Positions 45,884 through 56,104 of a stretch of DNA of 64,000 nt are shown in pieces. Position numbers and translations under genes: made by a program. Below the pieces are notes generated by a model, which worked only from the letters and a program-made list of their open reading frames with translations, was not told the DNA's origin and searched no databases. Position 1 is the first letter of the stretch. The number at the start of each line of letters is the position of its first letter. The stretch lies in contig CAJPFG010000006.1 in assembly GCA_905339235.1 (NCBI GenBank), positions 1 through 64,000 of the forward strand, read 5' to 3'. Source of the stretch: Phycisphaerales bacterium (lineage in GTDB: Bacteria > Planctomycetota > Phycisphaerae > Phycisphaerales > UBA1924).

Positions 45884-46369
45884 ATGAAGACCGTCGCCAC
45901 GCTCGTCGCCATGCTCACCGCCACCACCCTCGTCGGCTGCGCCGAACACGAGGCGTACCACTTCGTGAGCACGGCCTCAATGCCGCAGACCGTGACCCTT
46001 CGCAACTACCAGTCGGGGGAGAACATCTGGAGCCAGGAGATCCCGGTGGGTAAGCAACTCAATGTTGCGTTCCTCCGCCGCGCCGACATCGCCGACTCCC
46101 AGGGTTGGGACGAGATGCGCTGGTCTATCAGCGACATCGGACGAAACCACGGCGGGGTTTCCAGCACGATCAAGGTTCCGCCGCCCTCGGAGCGCCGATT
46201 CGATCTGCACGACCGTTCCACTCCCGAGGCCCGTCCGCAACTCGCCACGCCCGCGCCCGAGCCGGCCCTGGGCGCGCCAACACCCGCGACCGCCACCAAG
46301 CCCAAGCCCGCGAAAAAACCGCCGGAAGGCGTGGTGATGCCCGATCCCAAGCAGGCCGCGCCCAAGTAG
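45884..46369 (+). CDS. Putative lipoprotein with Pro/Ala/Lys-rich end
   Basis: A 161-residue exported protein. The ATG follows ACGGAG, and the signal peptide ends with the lipobox LVGC (ATLVAMLTATTLVGC). A short beta domain follows with VSTASMPQTVTLRNYQSGENI and QGWDEMRWSISDIG. The last 60 residues are disordered and rich in Pro, Ala and Lys. No function is known. It may be anchored to the periplasmic side of a membrane. It overlaps no other gene and is divergent from ispF by 119 bp. Confidence 0.7.
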   Translation: MKTVATLVAMLTATTLVGCAEHEAYHFVSTASMPQTVTLRNYQSGENIWSQEIPVGKQLNVAFLRRADIADSQGWDEMRWSISDIGRNHGGVSSTIKVPPPSERRFDLHDRSTPEARPQLATPAPEPALGAPTPATATKPKPAKKPPEGVVMPDPKQAAPK

Positions 46370-46431
46370 TCGTCCTTCGATCCTCACCAAAAAACAAACC
46401 CCCACGCGCCGCCGCGGCCGATTGATGCTGG

Positions 46432-47316
46432 ATGCGCGATCCCGCATCCATCTGCGGTGACCTTCCCCTCTCCCCCGCCGACCGCCGCGCGTACATCGAG
46501 TTTCACCGCCGTCGCAACCTTCTCCAGGCCGCGGCGTCCGCCGGCATCCCCACTCAGCCCGGCCCCCGCGCCCGCTTCCCGAATCATCCCGGTTCGTCCC
46601 CCTCGCGCGTCGCCGTCAACATGTTCTTCACCCTCGCCGCCCGTGAGGCACGCGCTCGATTCGCACGCACACCAATCACCCTCCTCGACGCCGGGTGCGG
46701 ACGCGGCAACGCCATCGAGCCATTCGTCCGGGCCGGCCTCCGCGGCCGGTACTTCGGCATCGACATCTCGCGCCACCCCCACTGGACCCACACCCCCGCC
46801 GGCGAGTTCTCGCGCGAACTCATCCTCGCCGACATCAATCACATCGCCCCTTCCTCGCTCCCGCCCGCGGATGTCGTCCTCACGTCCACTTCCCTCGAAC
46901 ACATCCGCGACGACGCCGCGGCCGTCCGGCTTCTCGCCGACCGCACCCGCCCCGGAGGATTTCACGCGCACGCCGTTCCCGCCGAGGCCGCGCTCCCGCT
47001 CTACGGCGCGCACGGCTGGCGGCAATACTCGCCCATCGACCTGGCATCGCTCTTCCCGGGCTCCACGATTCTCCGCTACGGCGGACCGCTCTCCAACGCG
47101 TGGCATCGCACCACGATCACCAAAGCCCGTGGCCTCCTCGCGCGCCTGGCCGCGCGGCGGCCCGGCCTCGCAGCCCTGCTCCGCGATTCCGCGATGCTCA
47201 CCGACCATCTTCTCGGCGACGCAGCGCCGACGCTCTACGGCGTGTTATGGGAACCGCCTGCGATCGACATCGGGCACCGCGACGAGACGACGCGGGTAAA
47301 CCCCCGGGCCGCATAA
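46432..47316 (+). CDS. Class I SAM-dependent methyltransferase
   Basis: A 294-residue methyltransferase. The SAM-binding motif I is ITLLDAGCGRGNAIEPFVRA, motif II region RYFGIDISRHP, and motif III/IV ADVVLTSTSLEHIRDDAAAV. The substrate is not indicated. The N-terminal 60 residues are Arg/Pro-rich and not conserved. It is independent of the S1 gene, which is convergent. Confidence 0.8.
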   Translation: MRDPASICGDLPLSPADRRAYIEFHRRRNLLQAAASAGIPTQPGPRARFPNHPGSSPSRVAVNMFFTLAAREARARFARTPITLLDAGCGRGNAIEPFVRAGLRGRYFGIDISRHPHWTHTPAGEFSRELILADINHIAPSSLPPADVVLTSTSLEHIRDDAAAVRLLADRTRPGGFHAHAVPAEAALPLYGAHGWRQYSPIDLASLFPGSTILRYGGPLSNAWHRTTITKARGLLARLAARRPGLAALLRDSAMLTDHLLGDAAPTLYGVLWEPPAIDIGHRDETTRVNPRAA

Positions 47317-47348
47317 CGACCGGACGCAAGGCCCCCGCGGCCTCGACT

Positions 47349-48680
47349 TCAGAACCGGCTGATGTCCCCCAGCCCGCCCTGGAACTTCATATTCTTAGCC
47401 TTCTCGCGCATGCGCCGCAGCGCGGGGGTTTCCTTCTTGATCTCTTCGACCGACCGGCCCGCGGGCTTCTTGTCCTTGCCGCGACCGCCCGGCCCCCCGC
47501 CGATCGTGACTTCCGGCAGCGGCTTGAGCGCCTTGATCGACAGGCTCACGCGCCGGTTGTCCTTATCGATCTTCAGCACCTTGGCCCGGATGATCTCGTC
47601 GGGCTTCACCGCGTCCTCGACCCGCGCGATCCGCTTGTGATCGAGTTCCGAGATGTGCACCAGCCCCTCGACGCCCGGCCCGATCTCCACGAACGCGCCG
47701 AACTCCGCCAGTTTCGTCACCCGCCCCGATACCTCCCCGCCCTCCACCACCGTGTTCAGCGCCATCGAGAACGGGTCCGACTGCGTCTGCTTCAGCCCCA
47801 GCCCGATCCGCTTGTTCTCCCAGTCGAGTTTCAGGATCCGTACCGAGACCTGCTGCCCTTCCTTCACGTACTTCTCGACGTGCTTGGCGCCGAAGTTCAC
47901 GCGGTCGTACGACAGATCCGAGATGTGGATCAGCCCGTCCACCCCGCCGATGTCCACGAACGCGCCGAAGTCCATGATCTTCCGCACCGTCCCCGCCACC
48001 GTCTGCCCCTCCGCCAGGCTCTTCTTCAGTTCTTCGGCGATCTGCTTGCGCTCTTCGATCAACTGATCCCGCCGCGACAGCACGATGTTCCCGCGCCCCG
48101 ACCGTTCCACGCGCACCACCGTGGCCTTCATCTTCTCGCCGACGAAGATCGACAGGTCCTTCACGTGATCCAGCGACACCTGGCCCGCCGGCATGAACGC
48201 CGCGTGACCCGCGACCTCCAGTTCCAGCCCGACCTGCTTGGTCTCCTTCGTCGCCACCCCCGTCACCCGCGCTTCGATCACCTGGCCCGCCTCAAGGAAC
48301 TCCCACGCGGCCTTCTGCACCGCCCCCGGCCTCGAGCAGATGAACACGCTCTCGCTCGTCTCGTACTTGTCGATCACCACCTCGATCATGCTGTCCTTCG
48401 CGGGCAGTTGATCGTCCGGATACTGCATCCGCGGCAGGATCCCCAGTTCCTTGGGCCCGAACTCCACGAATATGTCCGACGGCCCGATCGACACCACCTT
48501 CCCGTGCCGGTGCTCCCGCCCCGACTGAATGACCCGCGGCCCGCGGATCGCCCCCGGCTTCCCCTTCGACGGGTCGGCCGCGCCCGATTGCTCGAGTTCC
48601 TTCATCGCCGCTTCGATCTCGGCGTGCATTTCGGCGGTGATGACGGGATTGGACGGAGACGGAGCGGATTCGGGAGTCAT
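47349..48680 (-). CDS. S1 RNA-binding domain protein (ribosomal protein S1-like)
   Basis: A 443-residue protein with four S1 OB-fold domains (about 55-120, 130-205, 225-295, 310-380), with typical segments such as GTVRKIMDFGAFVDIGGVDG, LIHISDLSYDRVNFG, GRVTKLAEFGAFVEIGPGVE and GLVHISELDHKRIARVED. It has a charged N-terminal region and a Lys-rich end. S1-domain proteins of this length (rpsA-like) bind mRNA and aid translation or RNA decay. The gene is preceded by an attenuator-like hairpin. True rpsA has six domains in E. coli; four occur in many other phyla. Confidence 0.88.
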   Translation of the reverse strand: MTPESAPSPSNPVITAEMHAEIEAAMKELEQSGAADPSKGKPGAIRGPRVIQSGREHRHGKVVSIGPSDIFVEFGPKELGILPRMQYPDDQLPAKDSMIEVVIDKYETSESVFICSRPGAVQKAAWEFLEAGQVIEARVTGVATKETKQVGLELEVAGHAAFMPAGQVSLDHVKDLSIFVGEKMKATVVRVERSGRGNIVLSRRDQLIEERKQIAEELKKSLAEGQTVAGTVRKIMDFGAFVDIGGVDGLIHISDLSYDRVNFGAKHVEKYVKEGQQVSVRILKLDWENKRIGLGLKQTQSDPFSMALNTVVEGGEVSGRVTKLAEFGAFVEIGPGVEGLVHISELDHKRIARVEDAVKPDEIIRAKVLKIDKDNRRVSLSIKALKPLPEVTIGGGPGGRGKDKKPAGRSVEEIKKETPALRRMREKAKNMKFQGGLGDISRF

Positions 48681-48719
48681 GAGAGGACCAGACTTCGAGG
48701 CCGGCCAAGTCGGTAAAAA

Positions 48720-48753
48720 CCCCGGCGGGCCGCAGCCTCGCGTTACGCCGGGG
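48720..48753 (-). terminator. Terminator-like hairpin in the leader of the S1-domain gene
   Basis: Perfect 8-bp stem CCCCGGCG/CGCCGGGG with an 18-nt loop, followed on the minus strand by TTTTT, ending 40 nt before the start codon at 48680. It could be an attenuator of the S1 gene, or the terminator of the minus-strand gene ending at 49059 about 300 nt upstream. Confidence 0.6.
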
Positions 48754-48905
48754 AGGCAAGTCTACCCCAAACCCGCCGCCGCGGCGTAAAGAGGACAAAA
48801 GAATGCACACCGGCCCCCATGGATACGGCCAGGCCGCCCTTTCTCGGACCCGGCCTGTCCCATCCTGCGGATCGAATCGCGGGGAGGCATCCGCGGAGAA
48901 CACGC

Positions 48906-49058
48906 ATGATCCGCAAACTCCCGGACGGCCAGTTCCGGCTCTATTCCCGAAAAACCAATCCCAAGACCGGCCGCCGCCGCAACCTCGGCACGTTCGCCTC
49001 CCGCGCGGCCGCGGAACGCCACGAACGCGCGGTCCAGTTCTTCAAGCGCGCCCACTGA
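48906..49058 (+). CDS. Small conserved basic protein
   Basis: A 50-residue protein, MIRKLPDGQFRLYSRKTNPK, then TGRRRNLGTFASRAAAERHE, ending FFKRAH. A beta hairpin with basic residues and one helix fits a nucleic-acid-binding mini-domain such as the AP2-like integrase N-terminal type. Similar short proteins are recalled from proteobacteria and planctomycetes, but I cannot name a family with certainty. The stop codon directly abuts the stop of the convergent gene at 49059. An ATG is well placed at 48906; no strong ribosome-binding site is seen. Confidence 0.65.
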   Translation: MIRKLPDGQFRLYSRKTNPKTGRRRNLGTFASRAAAERHERAVQFFKRAH

Positions 49059-49559
49059 TCAGCGGTGCGCCGCCCGCGTTCGCGCCGCCTTCCTCGCCGC
49101 GGCACGCATCGCGGCATGGCCCTTGGTCCGCGCGGCCTTCCGTGCCGACGCCGACCGCTCCCCCGCGCTCCGCTTCATCGCCGCACGGTGCGCCTGCCGC
49201 GCCAGCGCCGCGTGCGACACCGTGCTCCGCGGCTCGCGCTTCAGCGCCCGCGAGGTCGCCCGCGAACGCCGCGCCGACGGACGCCCGCGCGGATGCCCGT
49301 GCCCCGCCTCATACGCCCGTTTCGCGTTCTCACGCGTCTTCTCCGAAGTCTTCCCGCGAGCCGGCGGCGGCAAGTCCACCCCCGCCCGGCGCGCCTGGCT
49401 CAGCCCGATCGCGATGGCCTGCTTCGCCGACCGCGCCCCATGCTCGCCGCGCCGGATCTTGTGGATCTCCTCCCGCACGAACTCCCCGGCCTGCGTCGAA
49501 GCGCTCCGCCCCCGACGCCGATCACTCCGCGCCCTTTCCAACGTTCGCTTGGTTGGCAT
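49059..49559 (-). CDS. Basic DUF6496-like protein, probably nucleoid- or DNA-associated
   Basis: A 166-residue protein of very high Arg/Ala content. The core REEIHKIRRGEHGARSAKQA, then IAIGLSQARRAGVDLPPP (about 28-66), is the pattern KQAIAIGLSEAR of DUF6496 proteins. The remaining 100 residues are long basic helices (RRSRATSRALKREPRST; AARKAARTRAAHR). No enzyme motif is present. It is likely to bind nucleic acid by charge. It is convergent with the 50-residue gene, sharing a boundary at 49058/49059. Confidence 0.7.
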   Translation of the reverse strand: MPTKRTLERARSDRRRGRSASTQAGEFVREEIHKIRRGEHGARSAKQAIAIGLSQARRAGVDLPPPARGKTSEKTRENAKRAYEAGHGHPRGRPSARRSRATSRALKREPRSTVSHAALARQAHRAAMKRSAGERSASARKAARTKGHAAMRAAARKAARTRAAHR

Positions 49560-49629
49560 GACCGATCTCCACGCACTCCCGGCGCTCTATACGCGACAGG
49601 CAGTCGGGGAGATCAAACATGAAAAAAAG

Positions 49630-49678
49630 TCAACTCCCAATGCCTCACTCGGCAATCGGAACTCGGCGTTCAACGCTC
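49630..49678. repeat. Degenerate heptamer repeat after the Gfo/Idh gene
   Basis: Seven successive 7-mers, most ending in TC (for example CTCACTC, GGCAATC, GGAACTC, GGCGTTC, AACGCTC), lie 7 nt past the stop of the minus-strand gene at 49685. The period is clear, but the units differ, so homology to the GCRAATS family is uncertain. Confidence 0.5.
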
Positions 49679-49684
49679 AGCCCA

Positions 49685-50773
49685 TCACACCGTCCGCCGG
49701 ATCGCATCCACAATCCGCTGCGCCGTCCGCACGTTCGCGAACCCCGCCTCCGCGTCGATCGCCGGCCGCCGGCTGAACCGCACCGCGTCGATGAACTCCG
49801 CCAGTTCCATCACGATCGGCTCGGCGTCATCCACCTTCAGGTCCTCGATGTTCACCAGTTGATCCCACTTCAGCGTCGTCAGGTCCTTCCCGTCCGCCAA
49901 CTGCTCCCGCATCTCCTGGATCTGGATCTCGTTCGCGATCCGGCGGATCATGTTGCCCTTCTTCGCCCCGTAGTCGATCTTGATGTACGCGTTCTCGCCC
50001 GTGATCCGCGTCACCCGCTCGGTCTTGAGCGCCAGCCGGCTCGCCGTCACGTTCGCCACGCACCGCCCGTGCGGCGTGTTGAACTCCAGCCACGCGTTGC
50101 ACAGGTCCTCGTGCGGCGTGATCACGCTCACCCCCGCCGCCCGGATGAAGTCCGGCTCCACCCCTCCCATCATCATCAGCACCACGTCGATGTCGTGGAT
50201 CATCATGTCCATCACGACCCCGACGTCCACGCTCCGGAACGTCATCGGGCTCACCCGCACCACCTGCATGAACCGCGGGATGATCGGCTGCCCCATCGCC
50301 GCCGCCTTCTGCATCGCCCGCATCACCGGGTTGAACCGCTCGATGTGCCCCACCATCAGGCACGAGCCCGTGCCCTCCGACAGGTCCTTCAGACGCTGCG
50401 CCGTCTCCACGTCGCCCGCCAGGGGCTTCTCGATCAGGCACGCCACCCCCGCCTTCAGCAGCGGCTCGGCCCCCGCCCAGTGATAGATCGTCGGCGTCGC
50501 GATGCTCACCGCGTCCACGCCCAGGTCCAGCAACTGATCCACGCGCTCCAGGGCCCGGCATTCGAACTTCTCGGCCAGTTCCTCCCGCCGCTCCTTGCTC
50601 GCGTCCACCACTCCCACCAGTTTGCACCCCGCCAGGTCCTTCGCGTACACCCGCGCATGGTGCCGGCCCATCCGCCCCACGCCCACCACCCCGCACCGCA
50701 CCGTCCGCCCCTCAAAGCGATCCCGGCTCGCTTCGACCGCAACTGGTACCGGCGACAAGGCGGTGCGCGTCAT
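49685..50773 (-). CDS. Gfo/Idh/MocA family oxidoreductase
   Basis: A 362-residue NAD(P)-dependent oxidoreductase. The N-terminal Rossmann domain has VRCGVVGVGRMGRHHARVYA (GxGxxG-type), followed by VDAVSIATPTIYHWAGAEPL and CLIEKPLAGD (the conserved EKP). The second domain has MVGHIERFNPVM and DMMIHDIDVVLMMMGG, with the HD pair typical of the family. Substrates in this family range from inositol to UDP-sugars; the FNPVM/MIHDIDV pattern is common in UDP-N-acetylglucosamine 3-dehydrogenases, but this is only a hint. It starts 46 nt after the trxA stop on the same strand. Confidence 0.88.
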   Translation of the reverse strand: MTRTALSPVPVAVEASRDRFEGRTVRCGVVGVGRMGRHHARVYAKDLAGCKLVGVVDASKERREELAEKFECRALERVDQLLDLGVDAVSIATPTIYHWAGAEPLLKAGVACLIEKPLAGDVETAQRLKDLSEGTGSCLMVGHIERFNPVMRAMQKAAAMGQPIIPRFMQVVRVSPMTFRSVDVGVVMDMMIHDIDVVLMMMGGVEPDFIRAAGVSVITPHEDLCNAWLEFNTPHGRCVANVTASRLALKTERVTRITGENAYIKIDYGAKKGNMIRRIANEIQIQEMREQLADGKDLTTLKWDQLVNIEDLKVDDAEPIVMELAEFIDAVRFSRRPAIDAEAGFANVRTAQRIVDAIRRTV

Positions 50774-50818
50774 GGTGTCCTCTGCTTCCCCACGAGTTTG
50801 GCTCGATTCAGCGCTCAC

Positions 50819-51154
50819 TTACTTCGCCCCGGCCTCGGCCAGCGCCGCGACAAGGTCGTCCTTTTTCTTGAACCCCACGAACTTCTTCACCACCTGCCCC
50901 TGCTTGAAAATGATCACCGTCGGGATCGCCGTGATCCCGAACTTCATCGCCACCCCGCGGTTGGCGTCCACATCCAACTTCCCCACCTTCGCCTTGCCGC
51001 TCAACTCGTCCGCCACCGCGTCCACGATCGGGGCCAGCGTCCGGCACGGCATGCACCATTCCGCCCAGAAATCCACGAGCACCGGCTCCGCCGCGCCCAG
51101 AACCTCACCGTCAAAGTTCGAATCCGTGAACTGCTTCACATTTGCGCTTGCCAT
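50819..51154 (-). CDS. trxA: Thioredoxin with an unusual CMPC active site
   Basis: A 111-residue thioredoxin. The redox centre is FWAEWCMPCRTLAPIVDAVA, so the usual Gly of WCGPC is Met. The cis-Pro loop (GITAIPTVIIFKQGQVV) and the Asp of LVDFWA are normal. Thioredoxins reduce disulfides with electrons from thioredoxin reductase; a CMPC centre could shift the redox potential. The Met at 51154 gives the normal length. It may be cotranscribed with the downstream oxidoreductase. Confidence 0.93.
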   Translation of the reverse strand: MASANVKQFTDSNFDGEVLGAAEPVLVDFWAEWCMPCRTLAPIVDAVADELSGKAKVGKLDVDANRGVAMKFGITAIPTVIIFKQGQVVKKFVGFKKKDDLVAALAEAGAK

Positions 51155-51263
51155 ATCTGCTCCGTTCGGGGGCTCCCTTCCCCGTTGTTTTTCCGCATTC
51201 CGCAACCCCCCAAAGTGAGAAGGGTTCCGTCCGGTACCGAGGCCAAGACCTCGCACTTAGATG

Positions 51264-52181
51264 CTACGCCGCGCCCTCGCCGCTCGAAGGAACATCCCGA
51301 ACATCCGGCAAAACTGCCCACGCCGCGGCCAGCGCCTCCCGATGCTCGCGCACGTCATGCACCCGGAACACCCTCGCACCCGCCGCGAGGTGCGCCACGC
51401 TCATCGCAAGACTCCCCGCCAGCCGCTCCGCCGGCGCCGAATCCCTTCCCAGACTCACCCGCCCCACAAAACTCTTGCGGCTCACGCCCGACACAACCGC
51501 ATACCCAAGATCCGAGATCTCGCGGGTCCGCCGGATCAACTCCAGGTTCTGCTCCACGCTTTTCCCGAATCCCAGCCCGGGGTCGAGCGCAACGCTCTCG
51601 CACGCCACCCCGGCCCCGAGCGCCGCCCCCGCTCGCCCCGACAGGTACTCCCCCACTTCCCGCACCACATCGCCGTACCCCGGCGCCCGCGCGTACCGAT
51701 CCGAGAACGAATCCTGCTCCGGGCGCGTCAGCCGGTGCATTAGGATGATTCCCGCCCCCCGCTCCGCGGCCAGCGCAAGCATCCCCCCATCCTCCTCACC
51801 CGCCGAGACGTCGTTGATCGCGTCCACGCCCCCATCCAGCGCCGCCCGGGCCACGCTCGCGTGCGTGGTATCGACCGACATCGCCACCGCCCCGGCGGCC
51901 CCCGGCAACGCACGAATCGCCCGCACCACCGGAACGACCCGCCGGATCTGTTCTTCCGGCGATACTCGCGTGGACCCCGGACGCGTTGATTCGCCGCCCA
52001 CGTCGATCACGTCGGCGCCCTCGTCAAACATCCGCCACGCCGCCCCCGCCGCGGCGGCCGCATCCAAATGCCGCCCACCGTCAGAAAACGAGTCCGGCGT
52101 CACGTTCAGAATCGCCACGATCCGCGGCCTGTCCAACCGCAACTCCACCCGCGAACTCACTCGCCATCGGCCCCCCACCAT
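51264..52181 (-). CDS. folP: Dihydropteroate synthase
   Basis: Joins p-aminobenzoate to dihydropterin diphosphate in folate synthesis; the target of sulfonamides. The 305-residue protein has the pterin loop ILNVTPDSFSDGG, DVGGESTRPGSTRVS, MSVDTTHASVARAALDGGVD, DVSAGEEDGGM, LDPGLGFGKSVEQNLELIR and SRKSFVGRV. The start is ATG at 52181; GGAGGT lies 7 nt upstream, inside the repeat at 52191-52210 and overlapping the TAA stop of the debranching enzyme gene. Other folate genes are not adjacent. Confidence 0.94.
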   Translation of the reverse strand: MVGGRWRVSSRVELRLDRPRIVAILNVTPDSFSDGGRHLDAAAAAGAAWRMFDEGADVIDVGGESTRPGSTRVSPEEQIRRVVPVVRAIRALPGAAGAVAMSVDTTHASVARAALDGGVDAINDVSAGEEDGGMLALAAERGAGIILMHRLTRPEQDSFSDRYARAPGYGDVVREVGEYLSGRAGAALGAGVACESVALDPGLGFGKSVEQNLELIRRTREISDLGYAVVSGVSRKSFVGRVSLGRDSAPAERLAGSLAMSVAHLAAGARVFRVHDVREHREALAAAWAVLPDVRDVPSSGEGAA

Positions 52182-52186
52182 CCGCG

Positions 52187-54283
52187 TTACCTCCGTGCCT
52201 CTCCGTGGCTCACCCTCGCAACCTGCTTCCCGAACGCCAGGCAAAGCGCCCGCGTGACCTCCGCCACGCTCCACGCCTGCGCCGGGCATCCATCCGGCCG
52301 GCGAGGCCCCTCGCCGTCGTACACCTCCGCCAGCGTTCCGATCGGCCCCCCCGCACCCCAGGGCCCGACCAACTCCGCGAGCAGCGGCTCCAGCACGCGC
52401 TTCGCCTCCGCTCTCGAATCCTCCGAAAACCCCCCGACCCGCAGCACCGCCTCGGCGTATGCCCCGATCAGATACGGCCACACCGTCCCGTTGTGGTACG
52501 CCCCGTCCCGCTCGAACAGGCTCCCTTCGTACCGCGCCCGATACCCAGGGTCGTCCGGGCTCAGCGACCGAAGCCCAACGGCCGTCAGCAACTTCTCCCG
52601 TACGGCCGCGAGCACCGCCCGCTGCTTGTCCGCGGGCAAAGGCGACATCGGCAGGCTCACCGCGAAGATCTGATTCGGCCGCGTGCCATGAGCCTCCCGG
52701 CTCTTGTCCGGTTGATCCGCATCGGGCCCCACACAATCCCGCAGGCACTTCGCCCGTTCATCCCAGAACTCGCGCACAAACGACCCCGCCGCCTTCTCCG
52801 CCATCGCCAGCCAGGCCTTCGCCCGCGCCGCATCCTCCTTCTCCACCGCCACCGCCAGCCGTCTCAGCCCCGACACCCACAGCGCGTTCACCTCCACCGG
52901 CTTCCCAAACCGCGGCGTGAAGATCACGCCATCTCTCGCGGCATCCATCCACGTCAGTTGGGTCCGCTCATTCCCCGCGGCGATCAGCCCGTCCGCCGGG
53001 TCCATCCGAATTTCAAAGTCCGTCCCCTCCGCGTACGCACTCACGACGCCGATGCACGCAGGCAACAGGTGCTCGCCGAAGCCCGCCCGATCGCCCGAAC
53101 TCTCCAGGTAGTCGCAGGCCCGCTGTATGAACCACAGCGACCCGTCCACCGTGTTGTACTTCACCTCGCCCGTCGCATCGTCGAAGCAGTTGGGCACCAG
53201 CCCCCGCCGGCGCATGGCCGCGAACGCCCGCAGCGCGCTCAGTGCTTCCTCGAACCGATTCGTCGCCAGCAGCAGGCCCGGCAGCGCGATCATCGTGTCG
53301 CGCCCCCAGTCGCCGAACCACGGATAGCCCGCGATCACGCTCGTCATCCGCGCCCCGGCCGCCTGTTCCGAAGCCGGCAATTCCCGCTTGACCACGAACT
53401 GATCGCCCGCCGCCGCCAGCGCCGCCGTCCGTGTCGCCTCCGCGCCCGGGCACGCACGACCGACAGTGACAGCCAGCCGCCCCAGCCGCGTCCGCTTCTC
53501 GTGCACGAGTTCCTCGGCGCTCCCCGGCGCCGGCCCGTCGTCCATCCAGACCGCGAACGACGCGTCGCGCCGGCTGTCGCACTCCAGCACGAACGTACCG
53601 GGACACAGCAGGTCCTCGCGCCCGTCCTGCCCGCGCTCCAGATCCCTCGCATACCCGAAGTTCCACCACCAATCCAGCCGCGGCGAGAACTGCGCCCCCA
53701 CCACCAGCATGTGCAGCGCCCAATCCCCTACGCGCACACTCGCCCGCTCGCCCTCGCCGCTCGCGTCGTACCGCCACGCCTGATCGCGCCCGCGAACCAA
53801 TCCGTGAAAGTCCCTCATCGCGGCCAGCGGCCGCAACTCCAGCCACGCGTGCCCCTTCGTCCGCACCGAATACCGAATCACCGCCGCGTTCCGGCCCTCC
53901 GCGAGCACCAGCCGTCGTTCCACTTCTCCCGCGCCCGCCACCTGCCACCGCCACGCGGCCTCGACCCCGTCCGTCCGAAACTCCGCCGGTGCGCTCCCCA
54001 CATGTCCATCCCAGCCGTGGAACTTGAAGTCCGAGATCCCGAACCGCTGCACCCCGCCCGCCGCGCCGACCACCACCAGCGTCTCCGCCATGCCCGCCAG
54101 CCCCAGCACCCGCCCCACCGGCGGCCGCGTCGCCCCCACCAGCAGCCCGTGATACCGCCGCCGATTCACCCCATCCGCGCACCCCATCGCAAAGCCGCCC
54201 AGCCCGTTGGTGAGCAGCCACTCGCAGGTGCCCAACTCGGGCCGCGAGCCTAAGTCAACGACGTGCGACGGCAGCAGCGCCAT
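52187..54283 (-). CDS. Bacterial glycogen debranching enzyme (amylo-alpha-1,6-glucosidase type, GH133)
   Basis: A 698-residue enzyme. The N-terminal domain (LLTNGLGGFAMGCADGVNRR followed by RYHGLLVGAT) is the bacterial/archaeal debranching N domain; the C-terminal (alpha/alpha)6 domain has WFGDWGRDTMIALPGLLLAT, KYNTVDGSLWFIQRACDYLE, then GLIAAGNERTQLTWMDA, GKPVEVNALWVSGLR, RPNQIFAVSLP and DGAYHNGTVWPYLIGAYAEA, with the catalytic Asp/Glu region. It removes alpha-1,6 branches from glycogen. The last eight residues (VSHGEARR) and the stop come from the CCACGGAG repeat. It overlaps nothing but lies 5 nt before the folP start. Confidence 0.9.
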   Translation of the reverse strand: MALLPSHVVDLGSRPELGTCEWLLTNGLGGFAMGCADGVNRRRYHGLLVGATRPPVGRVLGLAGMAETLVVVGAAGGVQRFGISDFKFHGWDGHVGSAPAEFRTDGVEAAWRWQVAGAGEVERRLVLAEGRNAAVIRYSVRTKGHAWLELRPLAAMRDFHGLVRGRDQAWRYDASGEGERASVRVGDWALHMLVVGAQFSPRLDWWWNFGYARDLERGQDGREDLLCPGTFVLECDSRRDASFAVWMDDGPAPGSAEELVHEKRTRLGRLAVTVGRACPGAEATRTAALAAAGDQFVVKRELPASEQAAGARMTSVIAGYPWFGDWGRDTMIALPGLLLATNRFEEALSALRAFAAMRRRGLVPNCFDDATGEVKYNTVDGSLWFIQRACDYLESSGDRAGFGEHLLPACIGVVSAYAEGTDFEIRMDPADGLIAAGNERTQLTWMDAARDGVIFTPRFGKPVEVNALWVSGLRRLAVAVEKEDAARAKAWLAMAEKAAGSFVREFWDERAKCLRDCVGPDADQPDKSREAHGTRPNQIFAVSLPMSPLPADKQRAVLAAVREKLLTAVGLRSLSPDDPGYRARYEGSLFERDGAYHNGTVWPYLIGAYAEAVLRVGGFSEDSRAEAKRVLEPLLAELVGPWGAGGPIGTLAEVYDGEGPRRPDGCPAQAWSVAEVTRALCLAFGKQVARVSHGEARR
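52191..52210. repeat. CCACGGAG short-period repeat, copy 3
   Basis: Two 10-mers CTCCGTGCCT and CTCCGTGGCT on the plus strand. On the minus strand they encode the end of the debranching enzyme and provide GGAGG for folP. Related to 30446-30477 and 30870-30892. Confidence 0.65.
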
Positions 54284-54394
54284 ACCGGCAGTTTAACCGA
54301 CAACGCCCTCGCGACTTCGCCGGTTTGCCGCTCCGCCGCGCTTCCACTTCGGGCGGGCCCTTGACACCCGCCCCCACGCCCCCAACCCTATCCC

Positions 54395-55969
<1,575 letters not shown>

Positions 55970-56000
55970 CGGGAGGCCTTCTCCCGCTCCCCTGCTCTTC

Positions 56001-56104
56001 TCCGCTCCGCGCCCTCCGCGCCTCCGCGAGAAACTCCTCCCGTAACCCCACGAACTCCAATCGTGGCCCTGTAGCAGTTTGCTATTTGCTATTCGCCATT
56101 TGCC
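56001..56104. repeat. Two short-period repeats in the guaB / acyltransferase gap
   Basis: From 56001 to 56039 are CTCCGCG-type units of 8-9 nt, ending (on the minus strand) GGAGGAGTTTCTCGC, the same lead as at 322-335. From 56077 to 56104 are four heptamers GTTTGCT, ATTTGCT, ATTCGCC, ATTTGCC. The second array overlaps the end of the acyltransferase gene. Confidence 0.7.

Noticed and set aside
51986-54253. Long plus-strand frame opposite folP and the debranching gene
   Set aside because: No recognisable domain; both genes on the other strand are conserved enzymes.
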